Shown piece by piece: positions 44,801-55,496 of a stretch of DNA of 64,000 nt (the first letter of the stretch is position 1; each line of letters opens with the position of its first letter). The stretch covers positions 14,240,131 to 14,304,130 of the forward strand of contig CM040742.1 in NCBI GenBank assembly GCA_022829145.1. Direction: 5' to 3'. The DNA is from Albula goreensis (Eukaryota; Chordata; Actinopteri; Albuliformes; Albulidae). A program made the translations under genes and the position numbers. The notes beneath the pieces were generated by a model. The model worked only from the letters and a program-made list of their open reading frames with translations. It did no database searches and had not been told where the DNA came from.

Positions 44801-47800
44801 TCAGCCTACTTTTTTTTTACCAAAATGCAGAAGTACACTGAAAGATACATTTACTGTTTGGGTGTATGTATGTTATGCACATACAGACACTGCAAAAAGG
44901 TAAGATGAGGAGAAGGACCTCAACAGGCTGAAAGATGACCTCCGGAGGTGTGACCCCGTTCCTCCGAGCAGCGTCTCTCAGTATGGCCGCGGCCTCCTCC
45001 ACTCGACCCTGACAGAGCAGCCATCGGGGGGACTCCGGGACGAACCTTTCTCACAACAAATTTCCACAGTCAGTCCAGTCAAGACAGAGATTCTGCAAAG
45101 TGATTCTGCAGCAGAATGTTAGAGAAAATCAAAGCCTCGCTGTCTCACATGACTATGATGTTAATGACTGGCCCGGTTTTCTGCCCAGTGTGAACATTCT
45201 ACATACTTTATGTTACATACATATTTTGACAGCTCGGAGTAAAACTACTCAAAGGATGGCTGACGCAAACTTGAATGGCACCCTAATGTGATAAAGGGCA
45301 CAACATATAGATATGAGACAAGCTGTATGACCTACCTCCAGAGAGGAAAATACAAAACACCAGGAAGGCTAAGGGCCAGGAGCAGTATTCTCCAATCTCT
45401 GATAAACAGGGCAATCAAGGGAAGCATCATGTAGCCAAAGGCAAAGAAAATGCACACTCCCAGGGTGGAGAAGACAATCCGAATTGAAGGGCTTAAAATT
45501 TCTGTTCCTTTAGGTAAGAGACAACAATAGGAAGACAGTTTAGCAGAAGACTGGCCTCTGCATGTGTGTATCATTAGGTAATGAGAGTTACTGTAATTCT
45601 GTAAATACAAAGTAGATATGATCACCCGTTGTAATCTCACATTTATTTACCAAAAATGATACAGGTTTGAATGACACTGAGATGCAGGCTCATAAATACC
45701 TAGGACAAATGCTGCCACATAGTTTGAGATTTGGCCCATCCCGACTACAAAGAAGAGGGCACAGAACATGACCCAGGACGTGGAGAAAACCTGGATGAAT
45801 GTGAAGAGAGTCTGAACAGCCATTGTTGCAAAGAGAATGATCTTCCTCCCGAACCTAAAGAAGCCACACGGACATACAAAACAGTGCTGGAATTAACATC
45901 AAAGGCATAAAATATTGGCATGTATTGTTCTTTGTTAGAATCACCTGTCAGACAGCTGCCCAGAGATAAAGGATCCCATTAAGACTCCAACGAAAAACAT
46001 AGAGGAGGTCAGGGGGACTTTCCATGAATTACCACACACCAGATCCCACTATAGAGAGAGAACAGAAAATCTGAGTACTGTAAAGTATAAAATACTGGGG
46101 TAATATGCACATCTGAAAAGCATTTCCAAAATTAGACATGTTTTAATTTTAATCAAACATTGGCTACACCTTCCATATTTACAAGATTATTTTTATTAAG
46201 CATGTGGAAACTGCCACAGTAATATGGCCATCACTTGGAATGTCACGCACTGAGGTGGAGAATCTCTCAGTGTTTGTAATTCTGTAGGAGGAATGCAGCA
46301 CCACTTTCCCATAAACTCAAATCCTTATTCATGGGGGCAGACACACTGTCTAAGACAATTTTACAAAATCTCCAATAAACCATTGAATAAATGGGAATGA
46401 GGTGACTGAAAGTGCTATGACATATGCAATGATTTAATACTTATCACACTTATGGGGAGTGGCTAACGTACATGACTGGGACTCCTGATCATCCCATAGA
46501 CTGAAATGTACAGTTAATCAAGCAATGCAAGTCAATTGGTTTAGTGCTATATTCCTGTTTAGTCAAATGCATGTACATCATGATCCAAGAGGATGCTCTC
46601 CCAGCCAAAGGCATATTTTGTTGATGATTTCTTTCCCTCAGAGTTCCATTCTGACATGCCTTAAGTCCCTGATCAGCAAATATAAATAATAGTTAATAAT
46701 CCTCAATAGGTTGACCTGTAATTAGCACATGTACCCCAAAAACACAGCGGTTTTTGTCTTGTAGGCAAACAAGGCGTAATCATAGACATCAAGGCCTGGC
46801 CAGAATTTTTGTACACAAGGAAAAACCTCCTTTGATATGCCCTGCGTCCCTCATTTGTTGTGTTTCCACCATTTTGGGCAGTCTTTGTATCTGTAAATTA
46901 GATTGTATAGCGTCACATCGATGTTTGGAAAAGTCTCCATCTTCCCATCAAATGACATAGCTATAAATGGGCGCTACTTGGTAAGTGTGTCTGTAAAATG
47001 CTACCTTGTTACTGGAAACAGGCGACTGTTTGTGTTCGAAGAGTTCAGCGGTTGCCTGGCTCTGAATATTCACCTGCCCACACCGAACGCTTGCCTCAAT
47101 TAGCAGATCCAGTTTTAGATTTCCTTTTAGAGTGCGCTGGCGTCTGCAAGAGCTGTTGAACACTGACGTCCCAGTAAACCTCCTGGTACACATTGCGCCA
47201 TGCGTACTTGTTTGTAAACATTCAGCTCTACATTGTGTTATCAGATCGGCAAAAACTCATTTGATTTCAAATACTAATCTGTTGTAGAATTGAGTCATGG
47301 CTAAGGAAACAGCCAGTGAAGGCAAATTACCTGGTAGGTACATAATTCATCAGCCGCAGAGCATGTAAATATTAATTTTCGGATTTGCTAAAAGAAACGA
47401 CGGGCGGACAACGGATGTTACTGTTATGCATTGACTGTGCATAAACTGTATCTGTAATGAAATTGTACAAGATTATAACAATGCTTGAATAATTTGAACT
47501 TGAACAAGATTGAAGCTAACTTCTTTTAAGTTTTTAGAGTGAATGAATAAACCAGCGTAAAATGATACAGAACCAAGCGCGCAGTAGTCACCATGATGTA
47601 TTTTATCAAGTATTATTTTGGTATAAACCCGTTAAAGACGCACTTTATCTTCTTGATTGTGTAATTGTTAGTTTGTCTTACCTCGGACACGATAGTTGAT
47701 ACGTAAATGTCCCGGGCGTATTCCCACCCGTCCTCGCAGCCCTCCAGTTGTATTTCAGTAACATTCACGTCAATTCCCGGCATGTAGCCATTGTCTGACA

Positions 47801-48074
47801 GATGTTTTATTACATCAAGTTTGTATCTGGTGCATTTACTATACTGCACCTGTCCATTCTCCTCTACCAGTGGAATAGAACTGTTTCTCCATTCATCGCT
47901 GATGTTGGCATTTTGAGGAATCGCGCAGTGATGGGATGGTGTATCAGCGATAAATACAATGGACAAACCTGTAAAACCGTTTGGAACGATGCTCAGACAG
48001 AGGAGTGAAAATACAGTTTTTTGAAAAGGTCCCCATTCTCCAAGAAATCTTGTAACATCGTCATAGTCCCTCAT
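41800..48074 (-). CDS. slc22a5: OCTN-type SLC22 transporter, gene 2 (SLC22A5-like), complete
   Basis: Second plasma-membrane OCTN carrier. Minus-strand exons: 48074-47682, 46048-45945, 45854-45700, 45507-45336, 45045-44919, 43387-43290, 43135-42921, 42791-42609, 42365-42230, 41872-41800. All introns are GT-AG. 1656 nt, 551 aa. Exons 1-5 and 7-9 equal the human SLC22A5 sizes; exon 6 is 98 nt, one codon short. It begins [18 protein letters not shown], very close to human OCTN1/2, and has sequons N57, N64 and N104. Motifs: [48 protein letters not shown]. The ATG at 48074 was chosen because it matches the human start and lies downstream of a TATA box; an ATG at 48080 would add two residues. Odd points: Arg instead of Trp at 275, no Walker-A-like lysine, tail ending VSEM. 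The A5 label is by best resemblance and could be exchanged with A4. Confidence 0.93.
42230..42365 (-). CDS. slc22a5: OCTN gene 2 exon 9
   Basis: [20 protein letters not shown] (TM12) and [15 protein letters not shown]. 136 nt. Confidence 0.94.
42609..42791 (-). CDS. slc22a5: OCTN gene 2 exon 8
   Basis: TM10 and TM11 with [20 protein letters not shown] and [18 protein letters not shown]. 183 nt. Confidence 0.95.
42921..43135 (-). CDS. slc22a5: OCTN gene 2 exon 7
   Basis: [22 protein letters not shown]8 and TM9 with [15 protein letters not shown]. 215 nt. Confidence 0.95.
43290..43387 (-). CDS. slc22a5: OCTN gene 2 exon 6
   Basis: [20 protein letters not shown] and the start of TM7. 98 nt, one codon shorter than gene 1 and human. 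Confidence 0.92.
44919..45045 (-). CDS. slc22a5: OCTN gene 2 exon 5
   Basis: [20 protein letters not shown] and [19 protein letters not shown], the central cytoplasmic loop. 127 nt. Confidence 0.95.
45336..45507 (-). CDS. slc22a5: OCTN gene 2 exon 4
   Basis: TM5 and TM6 with [14 protein letters not shown] and [16 protein letters not shown]. 172 nt. It ends TGG AG, so codon 275 becomes AGG (Arg). Confidence 0.94.
45700..45854 (-). CDS. slc22a5: OCTN gene 2 exon 3
   Basis: [14 protein letters not shown] (TM3) and [14 protein letters not shown] (TM4). 155 nt. Confidence 0.95.
45945..46048 (-). CDS. slc22a5: OCTN gene 2 exon 2
   Basis: Reads [18 protein letters not shown]2, then GQLSDR. 104 nt with AG at 46050-46049. 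Confidence 0.95.
47682..48074 (-). CDS. slc22a5: OCTN gene 2 exon 1
   Basis: N-terminus, TM1 and the extracellular loop (131 codons, same as human), ending STIVSE before GT. Confidence 0.95.
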
Positions 48075-48147
48075 ATGCATAGTAGAAAAATGCGAACGGT
48101 GTAAAAAGTAATGTGACAGCACGATATTGACTCGGGATCTCTGCGGG

Positions 48148-48155
48148 TTTTTATA
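48148..48155 (-). promoter_or_regulatory. slc22a5: TATA box of OCTN gene 2
   Basis: On the minus strand TATAAAAA lies 74 bases upstream of the ATG at 48074, placing transcription start near 48120-48125 with a short 5'UTR. It shows that the in-frame ATG at 48203 is upstream of transcription. Confidence 0.6.
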
Positions 48156-49485
48156 GAGCGCCGAGACTAGGGCTGAACTAGGGTTTGACCAGAAAGTCGA
48201 CAAATGGTCAGAGCGCAGCGGTAGTAGTTTTGGGGTCCCACTATGAACTGCTAATGGACATTAGCGTCAAAGGTGCTTTACGAGTTTCAGTAATCCTGTC
48301 ATCTACAGGATTTGTGCCTCACCATCCTTATTGACATGTATTGTATATAAACTACAAACAATGGTAATTTGCGTAGCAAACTCCATAAAATATAATTCCG
48401 TTGTATGTATAAATCCATTTAACCTTATTTTATGCGTTTCATACGCATAAAACCGTATCCAACTGCTACTACGGACCCACAAAAAAGCTGCATAAAACTA
48501 TATTTATTCACCTATTTTCAAATGCAGATTGTCAGAAAAAACAGCACAAAACTGTTGAGTGTGTATGTGTTAATTTAGGTTCTGTACATTTAGAACATTT
48601 TAATGTGGTCATCATAACTATAATAAAGATTTAAGATTGAAATTAACAAATTTTGGGTTTACATACTGAAAAAATTTAAATAAATACATATTTAGAATGC
48701 AACGTTTTGTGAACTATTATTCCAGGATTTTACATGAATCAGGGAACAAGCAGTCATAGTTAAAAAAGTAATTTTCCTGAAAATTTAAAGGGATACCCAT
48801 GGGTTCAAGGGCCATGACACAAAAATAGTAATGTTTGGACCATAATATTTGGCATGGGTTCATCAGACATGTTGTAATACCTGTGATTTGCAGTAACAGG
48901 TCTTGTTTTAATTTTGATGCTGAGCAGAGATCAGCAGCCGATACTTTAATGGCTGTTCATGATTATGGTTATCTGTTGTATGTCAATGCCTCAACTCACT
49001 GTCTTCCCATGTTTGATACTATGAATCATGCGGATATGAGGTTCATTTCTAATTGTGCAGCCCAAACTCATCATAGCAAACTATATTCCATACTTAAATG
49101 GCACCATTTCAGTAAAACTGATACTGATATATGTTGCTGAAATGTGGAGGCACTTATTGGTTGCAGTCTGAAGACGCTCTGTCCTGCTGTTCAAAACCCC
49201 AGGCCAGAAGGTCTTTACATATCCAGCACTCTCTGCTTGGAATAGCCTTTAAAAAGAGCCAAAATCTCAGGGCTCGGTCACTCTCAGCTGATTTTAATCA
49301 AAATCGACTGAGAGTCAAAATCGCTAACATTTACCTGGATCAGAACAAATATTTCCAACAACAAATATTTTTCGCTGAATATTCTATAAAACATGAACCT
49401 GGCACATATAGTTTAGGAGGGTGCTGGAACAAAACATTAACAGCAGAGGGCGACAGACAGTGCTTGTTACACACTGCATCTTTAC

Positions 49486-51310
49486 TCTCGAATTGACTGC
49501 TTGTGATCTATGGGTTCTGGAAGTGGCATGCCACAGCTCTCAGGGAGCAGTAGGCTTAGCAACGCAGCAAAATCTATTAGGCCCCCGACTAAAATGAAAT
49601 TTAAGGACTTGTAATAGCCTCCTGTTTGACAGAAAAAAACACCTTATGCCCAAGTCAGATCCACCAAACAGAACACATTAATGCAAACAGTAAAACAGAG
49701 AAAGGTTTCAAATAAACTATTGACCCTATTCACCTATGAAAATGATTTTTCACCTGGATTTTACAATATATTGCAGTATATTAAATTTCCTTGAGTGCTC
49801 TCTTACCATTTAATTAATTTGCCTCAAGTATATGCATATTTTGGTGGAGCATGTCAAAACATGTTACCAGTAACTGAATTATTTGAACTTAACATGCTTT
49901 GTGTTTTGTTATAAGTAGAAAAATATTTTGACTAGGTCAAACTATTTTTAGTGTCATGAAGATGTCAACTTGTTCAAACTTCAATAGGTGTTGGCTTATA
50001 TATATATTAGGATTATAACCATGCACTTCTATTTCATGTGCCCAGACAATCACTGCAGTCCTCCCTGTTAGTTCACCACCTATAAAAATGTAAGTAAATC
50101 CATACACCATTCCCAAGAACAATGGGAAGGATTCTCAGCCATTAGTCCTCCAGCCTTTCAAATGTAATTGCATCCTGGGATAGCTTTTTGGTCAGAGCTG
50201 AGTAGGTGAGAATGAAAGCAATGCCACTTTGAACACACATTAATACTGTCTTTAATATAAATCAATAAGGAGCAACTCTTAATGTACTGAAGTCACAGAA
50301 TGATTAAGAGACATGCAAAGATAGGCTGAGAATGAGAAGAGTAAAAAGAAGTATCACAACTTACCACTAAATTAATGGTTTAACTTGAATGATGTTTTTT
50401 CAATATTTTATGTAAATTTATGATTTTTTTTCAACACTGCAAATTAAAAATGACCTTACCAATTGATTAAAGCACTATCCTAATCTAGCCATTATAAACA
50501 TCAATTCCTTTTCTAAAAGTGATGTTTGTGCTGAGAATGTGTGCAAGAATGAAAAAGGCTGTTTTCTCAGAACTGCAGTTTGCAAAAGTATAATGTTCTT
50601 TTGCACATTACAGCCAAAGTATTTCTTCAATCTTGACAAGTGATACCTCATTTTTAGCTCTGAATCTTTACTTTAGTATCATGTGATAAAGTAAAAATGT
50701 GAATTTTGCGAATGTGCCCCTGAATTGTATGTTCTGTCAATTTGCGATTTGTTTCCATGCAGATTGGAGACGTTCAATGACAAGGCAATGTACCCAGCTG
50801 AGAGCACCATCCTGGAAATATTGGGAGAGGGGGAGTGGGAGAAGAATTGGCAGATTTCAGTTACAAGCCGGTAAATAAGGGTCACATAGCATCAAAACTA
50901 TTGATCTTGGCTTCAAGCTGCCCCATGTGTTTCATGTTATTCTGACAGGGTCATGGGACACTCACCACACGAGGCACAGTGTGATCGTGATCCAGCGAAT
51001 GTTGCTAGACTTTACGAGATCACAGATGTTGTGGTGCTGCACTTTTTCTGGGTTGTTTCCCACCTACAGCAACACATGTCACAGCAAAAGTGCTTGTGTT
51101 AAACTGAGATGACTCAGTTCTGAGATGAACCTCAATGCAAAACAAAATGGGAAAAGTCAACACATCTGTGTACTTGTGTTGGCTATTTGAGATAGCAATG
51201 GTGGTAGAGAAAGGGATAAGATAAATATACCACCCAAGGATCATAAGGTTGTAATGAACATACAGTCACAGTTTCAGTTTGAGAGAACTCATGAGCTGTG
51301 AAAAGGACTG
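49486..51310 (-). pseudogene. broken OCTN gene copy (exon 6, start of exon 7, exon 9)
   Basis: On the minus strand: exon 6 copy at 51063-50966 (98 nt, intact splice sites, one silent difference noted from gene 2), then its intron, then 50811-50751 matching the first 61 nt of exon 7 up to NLHGN, where homology stops abruptly. Exon 9 copy at 49621-49486 keeps 136 nt, both splice sites and an open frame ([16 protein letters not shown]). Exons 1-5, 8, most of 7 and 10 were not found. About 51060-51310 matches gene 2 intron 5. It cannot encode a transporter; whether its exons are ever spliced into transcripts is unknown. Confidence 0.85.
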
Positions 51311-51346
51311 CCTATTACAATACTATTACAGAGCTCCAAGACTAAG

Positions 51347-52373
51347 TGTCAGGAGTCTTCTTGGCAGGGCTGTTGGCGTGCCGTATCCTCAGGTGAGCGT
51401 GGGAGACCAGGGGCAAGGGGAGCAATCATTCAATAAATGAATGATTGTTGGTAGCAGTGTTTGCTGCCTGTGTGTGCTTCGCACCTGCTTTTCATCTGCT
51501 TGTTTTGATTACTGGGGCTATTTTGGCAGGTACGTAAAGGCACAAGAGCTGCTGACTGAAAACTAGCCTGGGAATTTTAATACTGTTGTTGTTTGTTTCT
51601 TTGGATTTTGGTTGCACTTTGCTGGCCAGGTCTTTTGTTTAGTTTTTTCATTTTGTATTTTGCTTTGGAGGTTCTGAGAGTCACAACCCAGCACCTAGTT
51701 ATGTTTATTTGCTTTGTTTAATTCAGTTTCTGAGTCCCCAGCTCAGGTTGGAAATAGGACTGGCCATCTGTAGTTTCTTTGCCTCCCCACTGCAGTCCCA
51801 CAGAGCTGCTAGTCCAGCAGGAAGAGGGTGTGGGTGGCTGCCAGGAGTCGCCTTGGGGTCCATTGTTGGGCTGATAGGGCCCTCTGTCCCTTTTGGGTTT
51901 TTTTTTTTTTTTTTTTGTTATTTTGGGCTGTAAGCATGGTGCCGGCTGAGTTATGCCCCAACCTTATTTTGATTTGTTTTGTGTTGTCTGCATGGTGTGA
52001 GTGTGTGCGTGAGTGCACATGCATGCCCCCACCAGCCAGTACTCCCCCTTCAGGAAGGAGACCGTGGTCCTCCTTCCTCCTGGTTTCAGCCTGCAGGGGG
52101 CCAGTCAATTTGTTGTGCAGTGGAGCACTGTGCATGAGAGTGGTGTGGGTGGAGCACCTTTTTTGTCTTGAGTAGTGTATGTACTTGAGGAGGGAATTGC
52201 TTGCCTGTGGGCCGGGGCCGGGAAGACGAAGGACTGGGAAGCAGGAAGTGGGTGGGGGAGGGAAAACCTGAATGGGAGGGGCAGGAATTTTGCCGTCTGT
52301 GTTTTATGAATTTTTTTTTTTTTCAGTTAAAATTTATTTGAATAAACTTGTGGTGCTTTCACCTACCTTTTTC
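51347..52373. mobile_element. candidate solo LTR or LTR-retroelement remnant
   Basis: A roughly 1-kb block with composition unlike its flanks: starts TGTCAGGAGTC, contains long T and G/T runs, and near its end has an AATAAA (52342-52347). It is followed by TGGTATCATTGTGGCAGG, resembling a decayed TGGTGTCAGAAGTGGG-type primer-binding site. Homology between the broken OCTN copy and gene 2 ends just before it. No second LTR, gag or pol reading frame was seen. Confidence 0.35.
51423..51447. repeat. perfect 10-bp inverted repeat with 5-nt loop
   Basis: CAATCATTCA, loop ATAAA, TGAATGATTG. It lies near the left end of the LTR-like block. Confidence 0.9.
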
Positions 52374-54202
52374 TGGTATCATTGTGGCAGGCAGATCCCA
52401 AAAGGTAGTGAACCTGGTCTGGTATAGATGGTCTGGAGTTTGTCCATTCCTGGCATAAGGCAGGACTGTTTACCATGAACTGATGTCAAATGTGCCTGAG
52501 TTTGAGAAATGTCATCATGCATAAAGAAGCCTTGCTGTAGATTTGTCAGTTTTAGTTCATTCTGTATCATAATCTGGTTGACACATGGAGATAGACAGTT
52601 TTATATATTAAAAAAATGATTAACCATTGCTTTGTAAACAAGGTTTATGAGTGTGGAAGTGGTGTGAGGGAGGAGCACATTCTGTTTTATGTTGTCTCAG
52701 TGCAACTTGCCAGATATTTGAGGGAGAAATGAAATATGCTGTAATTTGTAATTTGGGAGCGTCGCTGTCGATGACAGTTATGGTGATTACGGTGGTCAAG
52801 GTGATGATACATGACTTTACTGGGTCCCTACTGGACCGGTTCCATACAACATCAGCTACAGAGGATGAGTAGCCCAGGAAAGTACTAAAATACAATAATG
52901 TTGCAATGATATCCTCCATAGAAATGAAAGGAAATGTGTTCTCAGTTACCTCTGGAAATTAAATCTTATATCAATGTGATACTCATGCATGCATACATAC
53001 ATACAGTTGTATGTTAATAATGCAACAAATGCTAAATGTGCATTCCCAATAATGGACAGTTTTTCAGATTCCAAACATGCAAATTAATTACATTCTATTA
53101 CATGCTCACTCAATTCATGGACCACCATGTTAGCCAGGCTGGTGAACATGTTGACATTATCCTGTGGTAGTGCTTGTGTTTGGAAGCAGTGAAACCCTAG
53201 GAAAATAAAAAGGACCATAAAATGAATGATTTCAGCTGAATACTCTTTTTATTACCTTCTAGCCGGGCTGTTAGATCTAGCTTTGATGCGCGTGCGAGGA
53301 CACTGTTTTCGTAGTTGCTTGCAAGTTAGCCAGCTCAATATTAAATCTAAGAATAGATGTTTACATCTGTATTGTAAGTGTAATGCACTTTAAATCTGTT
53401 CCTGTTGCTCTAGTATTTCTAATCTGACAGGACTGAAGACTGCTGGTTTGGCTGTCAATAGGGGAAGCTGATGGTGAACTGCTACCAACAAGATCATCTT
53501 TAGCTGCCTGCTCAGGACACAGACATAACAGAGCACAATCGTAAAAGACTCACTGGTGTGAAGTCACACCAGCTGATGTTGTGTACACACTTATTCAGCA
53601 AATGCTTCATCACACTGAATTGTGCTCTTCTGCCTTTCACCTGGTGTGACTGTGTTGTTTTTAACTTGTCAACATTTTGGTTTGTACCCTGTTAGTTTGT
53701 TAATACAGATGAGGGACAGTTTGAAAACTATTTTAATTGTAGATTATAATCAAATACCTTTTAACAAATAGTTGTAACATTTACATAAAAGTAGTCTGCA
53801 CCATTGCAAAAATGCCAAATCCACATTATATGTGTATACAGCATGATCTGCTGTATAAGTACACTCTTGTTCCTTCTCAGGAATTGTCTCAAATATAGCT
53901 GGCTGTACAGTAATATGAGGTATACCCACTTAATAGTGAATTGGTCTCCCTTTTCCCCTCAGAGCACCCTGATTCCATCAGGATATGGACGCAGCAAGGA
54001 GTAAAAAGTAACGCACACGTGTTCATGTTTTTTGTGTTTTCTCAGCCGGCTGCAACCACATCCCCAACAGTGACCCTGCACTATGAGTTGAATTTTACAG
54101 GACAGGAATGTAACATTTGTAATATATTTATTTGAACTTTATTTCAGCAGGAACATCCAATGAGCTTTGATGACTTGGGGAATCAGTGTGGGACGGGATA
54201 TA

Positions 54203-54594
54203 CACAGCCAATCAGAGATAAGCGTTGCGTAGATGGCCAGATGTGGAAAGTCGGTCTTCTGGGAATTTTGCCAAAACACTTGGATTAACTCTGCCTCTTG
54301 TTGGAAAAGTGCCACAGGATCTTATTGTGATCATAGTTCATTGAGCATGGACCTTAGTTTAATGTCCCATCCAAAGGACAGCACTCTGTATTAGCACCAT
54401 GCCCCTATCACTGTGCCAGAGTGTTGGAGTTTTCTGTGGTCCAGAGGAAAGTCTGCCCCCTGCTGGCCCATAACTGCATTCAGCAGCATTTCATTTTCTC
54501 AGAAAACCTTCCATTCATCAGTTGTAACCAAGCCCACACCTGCTCAGCTTCAGTAGCTAATGAGCAGGTGTCAGGGTAGTATGGCTGCTGGCAG
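54203..54594 (-). mobile_element. degenerate 5S-rRNA-derived SINE (SINE3/Deu type)
   Basis: Read on the minus strand it begins with GCAGCCATACTACCCTGA, then AAGCTGAGCAGG and GGGCTTGGTTA, matching 5S rRNA segments GGCCATACCACCCTGA, AAGCTAAGCAGG and GGGCCTGGTTA. The body contains CCAGCAGGGGGCAGAC and GGATGGGACATTAAACTAAG, characteristic of a very common fish SINE, and the tail reads TCTGATTGGCTG. No clear target-site duplication was identified. Confidence 0.75.
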
Positions 54595-55343
54595 TATATT
54601 CATTCAAGAATGTATGTCTTATCACACAGTAAAGAAAAGGCCAGTAGGTGAACTATTATGACCAAAATACTAATCCATTTACTGTTATGTCATTTTATGT
54701 ACTTTGATCAATGTGCAACATAATTATACAGTGAAGTATAATATATAGCTGAAAATGTAATAATTCAATGATTAATAATGTATTATTAGTAGTAGTAGTC
54801 ATAGTTCTGGTAGTAATAATCTTAGTCTTATTGATAATAAGAAGAAGAACAACAAAAGAGAAACAATAATATATTAATTCAATAATACATTCATTTTTAA
54901 ATATAAAATATGAAAATGTAGATTTATTGAAATAGCATGGCTGAAAGAACATGATAAGCGTAAGTGTTGCCTTTCATTACCACAGCAAACTTCGAATTCA
55001 TGTATTTTCATATGTGAGCTATGAAACAACTTTCCGGCAATATATCTTCAGGTAGGCGTTTAAAATTGTCAAGTAAAAACATGCTTAAAAATGTGTTCCA
55101 GTTTTGTGCAGTCAAGTTTTTTCTCAGGAGGTGCCTGTCATATCAGTCACACAATGGCTCCATCTACAGGTATAAAATGGTAAAATAAATGGGTTTGGCT
55201 GTGGGATCTCTAGCACAGAATACTATAATACAGGGATCTCCAGTCTCAACTGAGAATGGCACAAGGAGACGAGTGGAGGAGGTGAGGAGACGAAATTTGA
55301 ATATTGAACTATCATTACTCACACCCCAGGTTCAAATGAGATT

Positions 55344-55496
55344 GGGTGGAGCTACACTCTGCAGTCAATCAATGCTTTAACCAATCAAAAATATTTTTTT
55401 GATAATTTAGAGCAGTGTAGTCATTTCTCTAAATCATTGAATCACTACAACTATATGGTAGCTTCTTTGTAATGCTAAACCTCGCTCCCCCATCAC
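55344..55496. repeat. dispersed repeat, copy 2
   Basis: Begins GGGTGGAGCTACAC, has AGTCAATCAATGC and ATGGTAGCTTCTTTG, and ends CCCCATCAC, in the same order as copy 1 at 3833-3989. Confidence 0.6.

Noticed and set aside
48075-48203. Upstream in-frame ATG at 48203 extending gene 2 by 43 residues
   Set aside because: It lies upstream of the TATA box, and the human proteins start at the MRDYD methionine.
49937-50122. Possible exon 8 of the broken OCTN copy
   Set aside because: A minus-strand frame with VYGFTYIFIGGELT vaguely resembles TM10 but does not align convincingly to exon 8.
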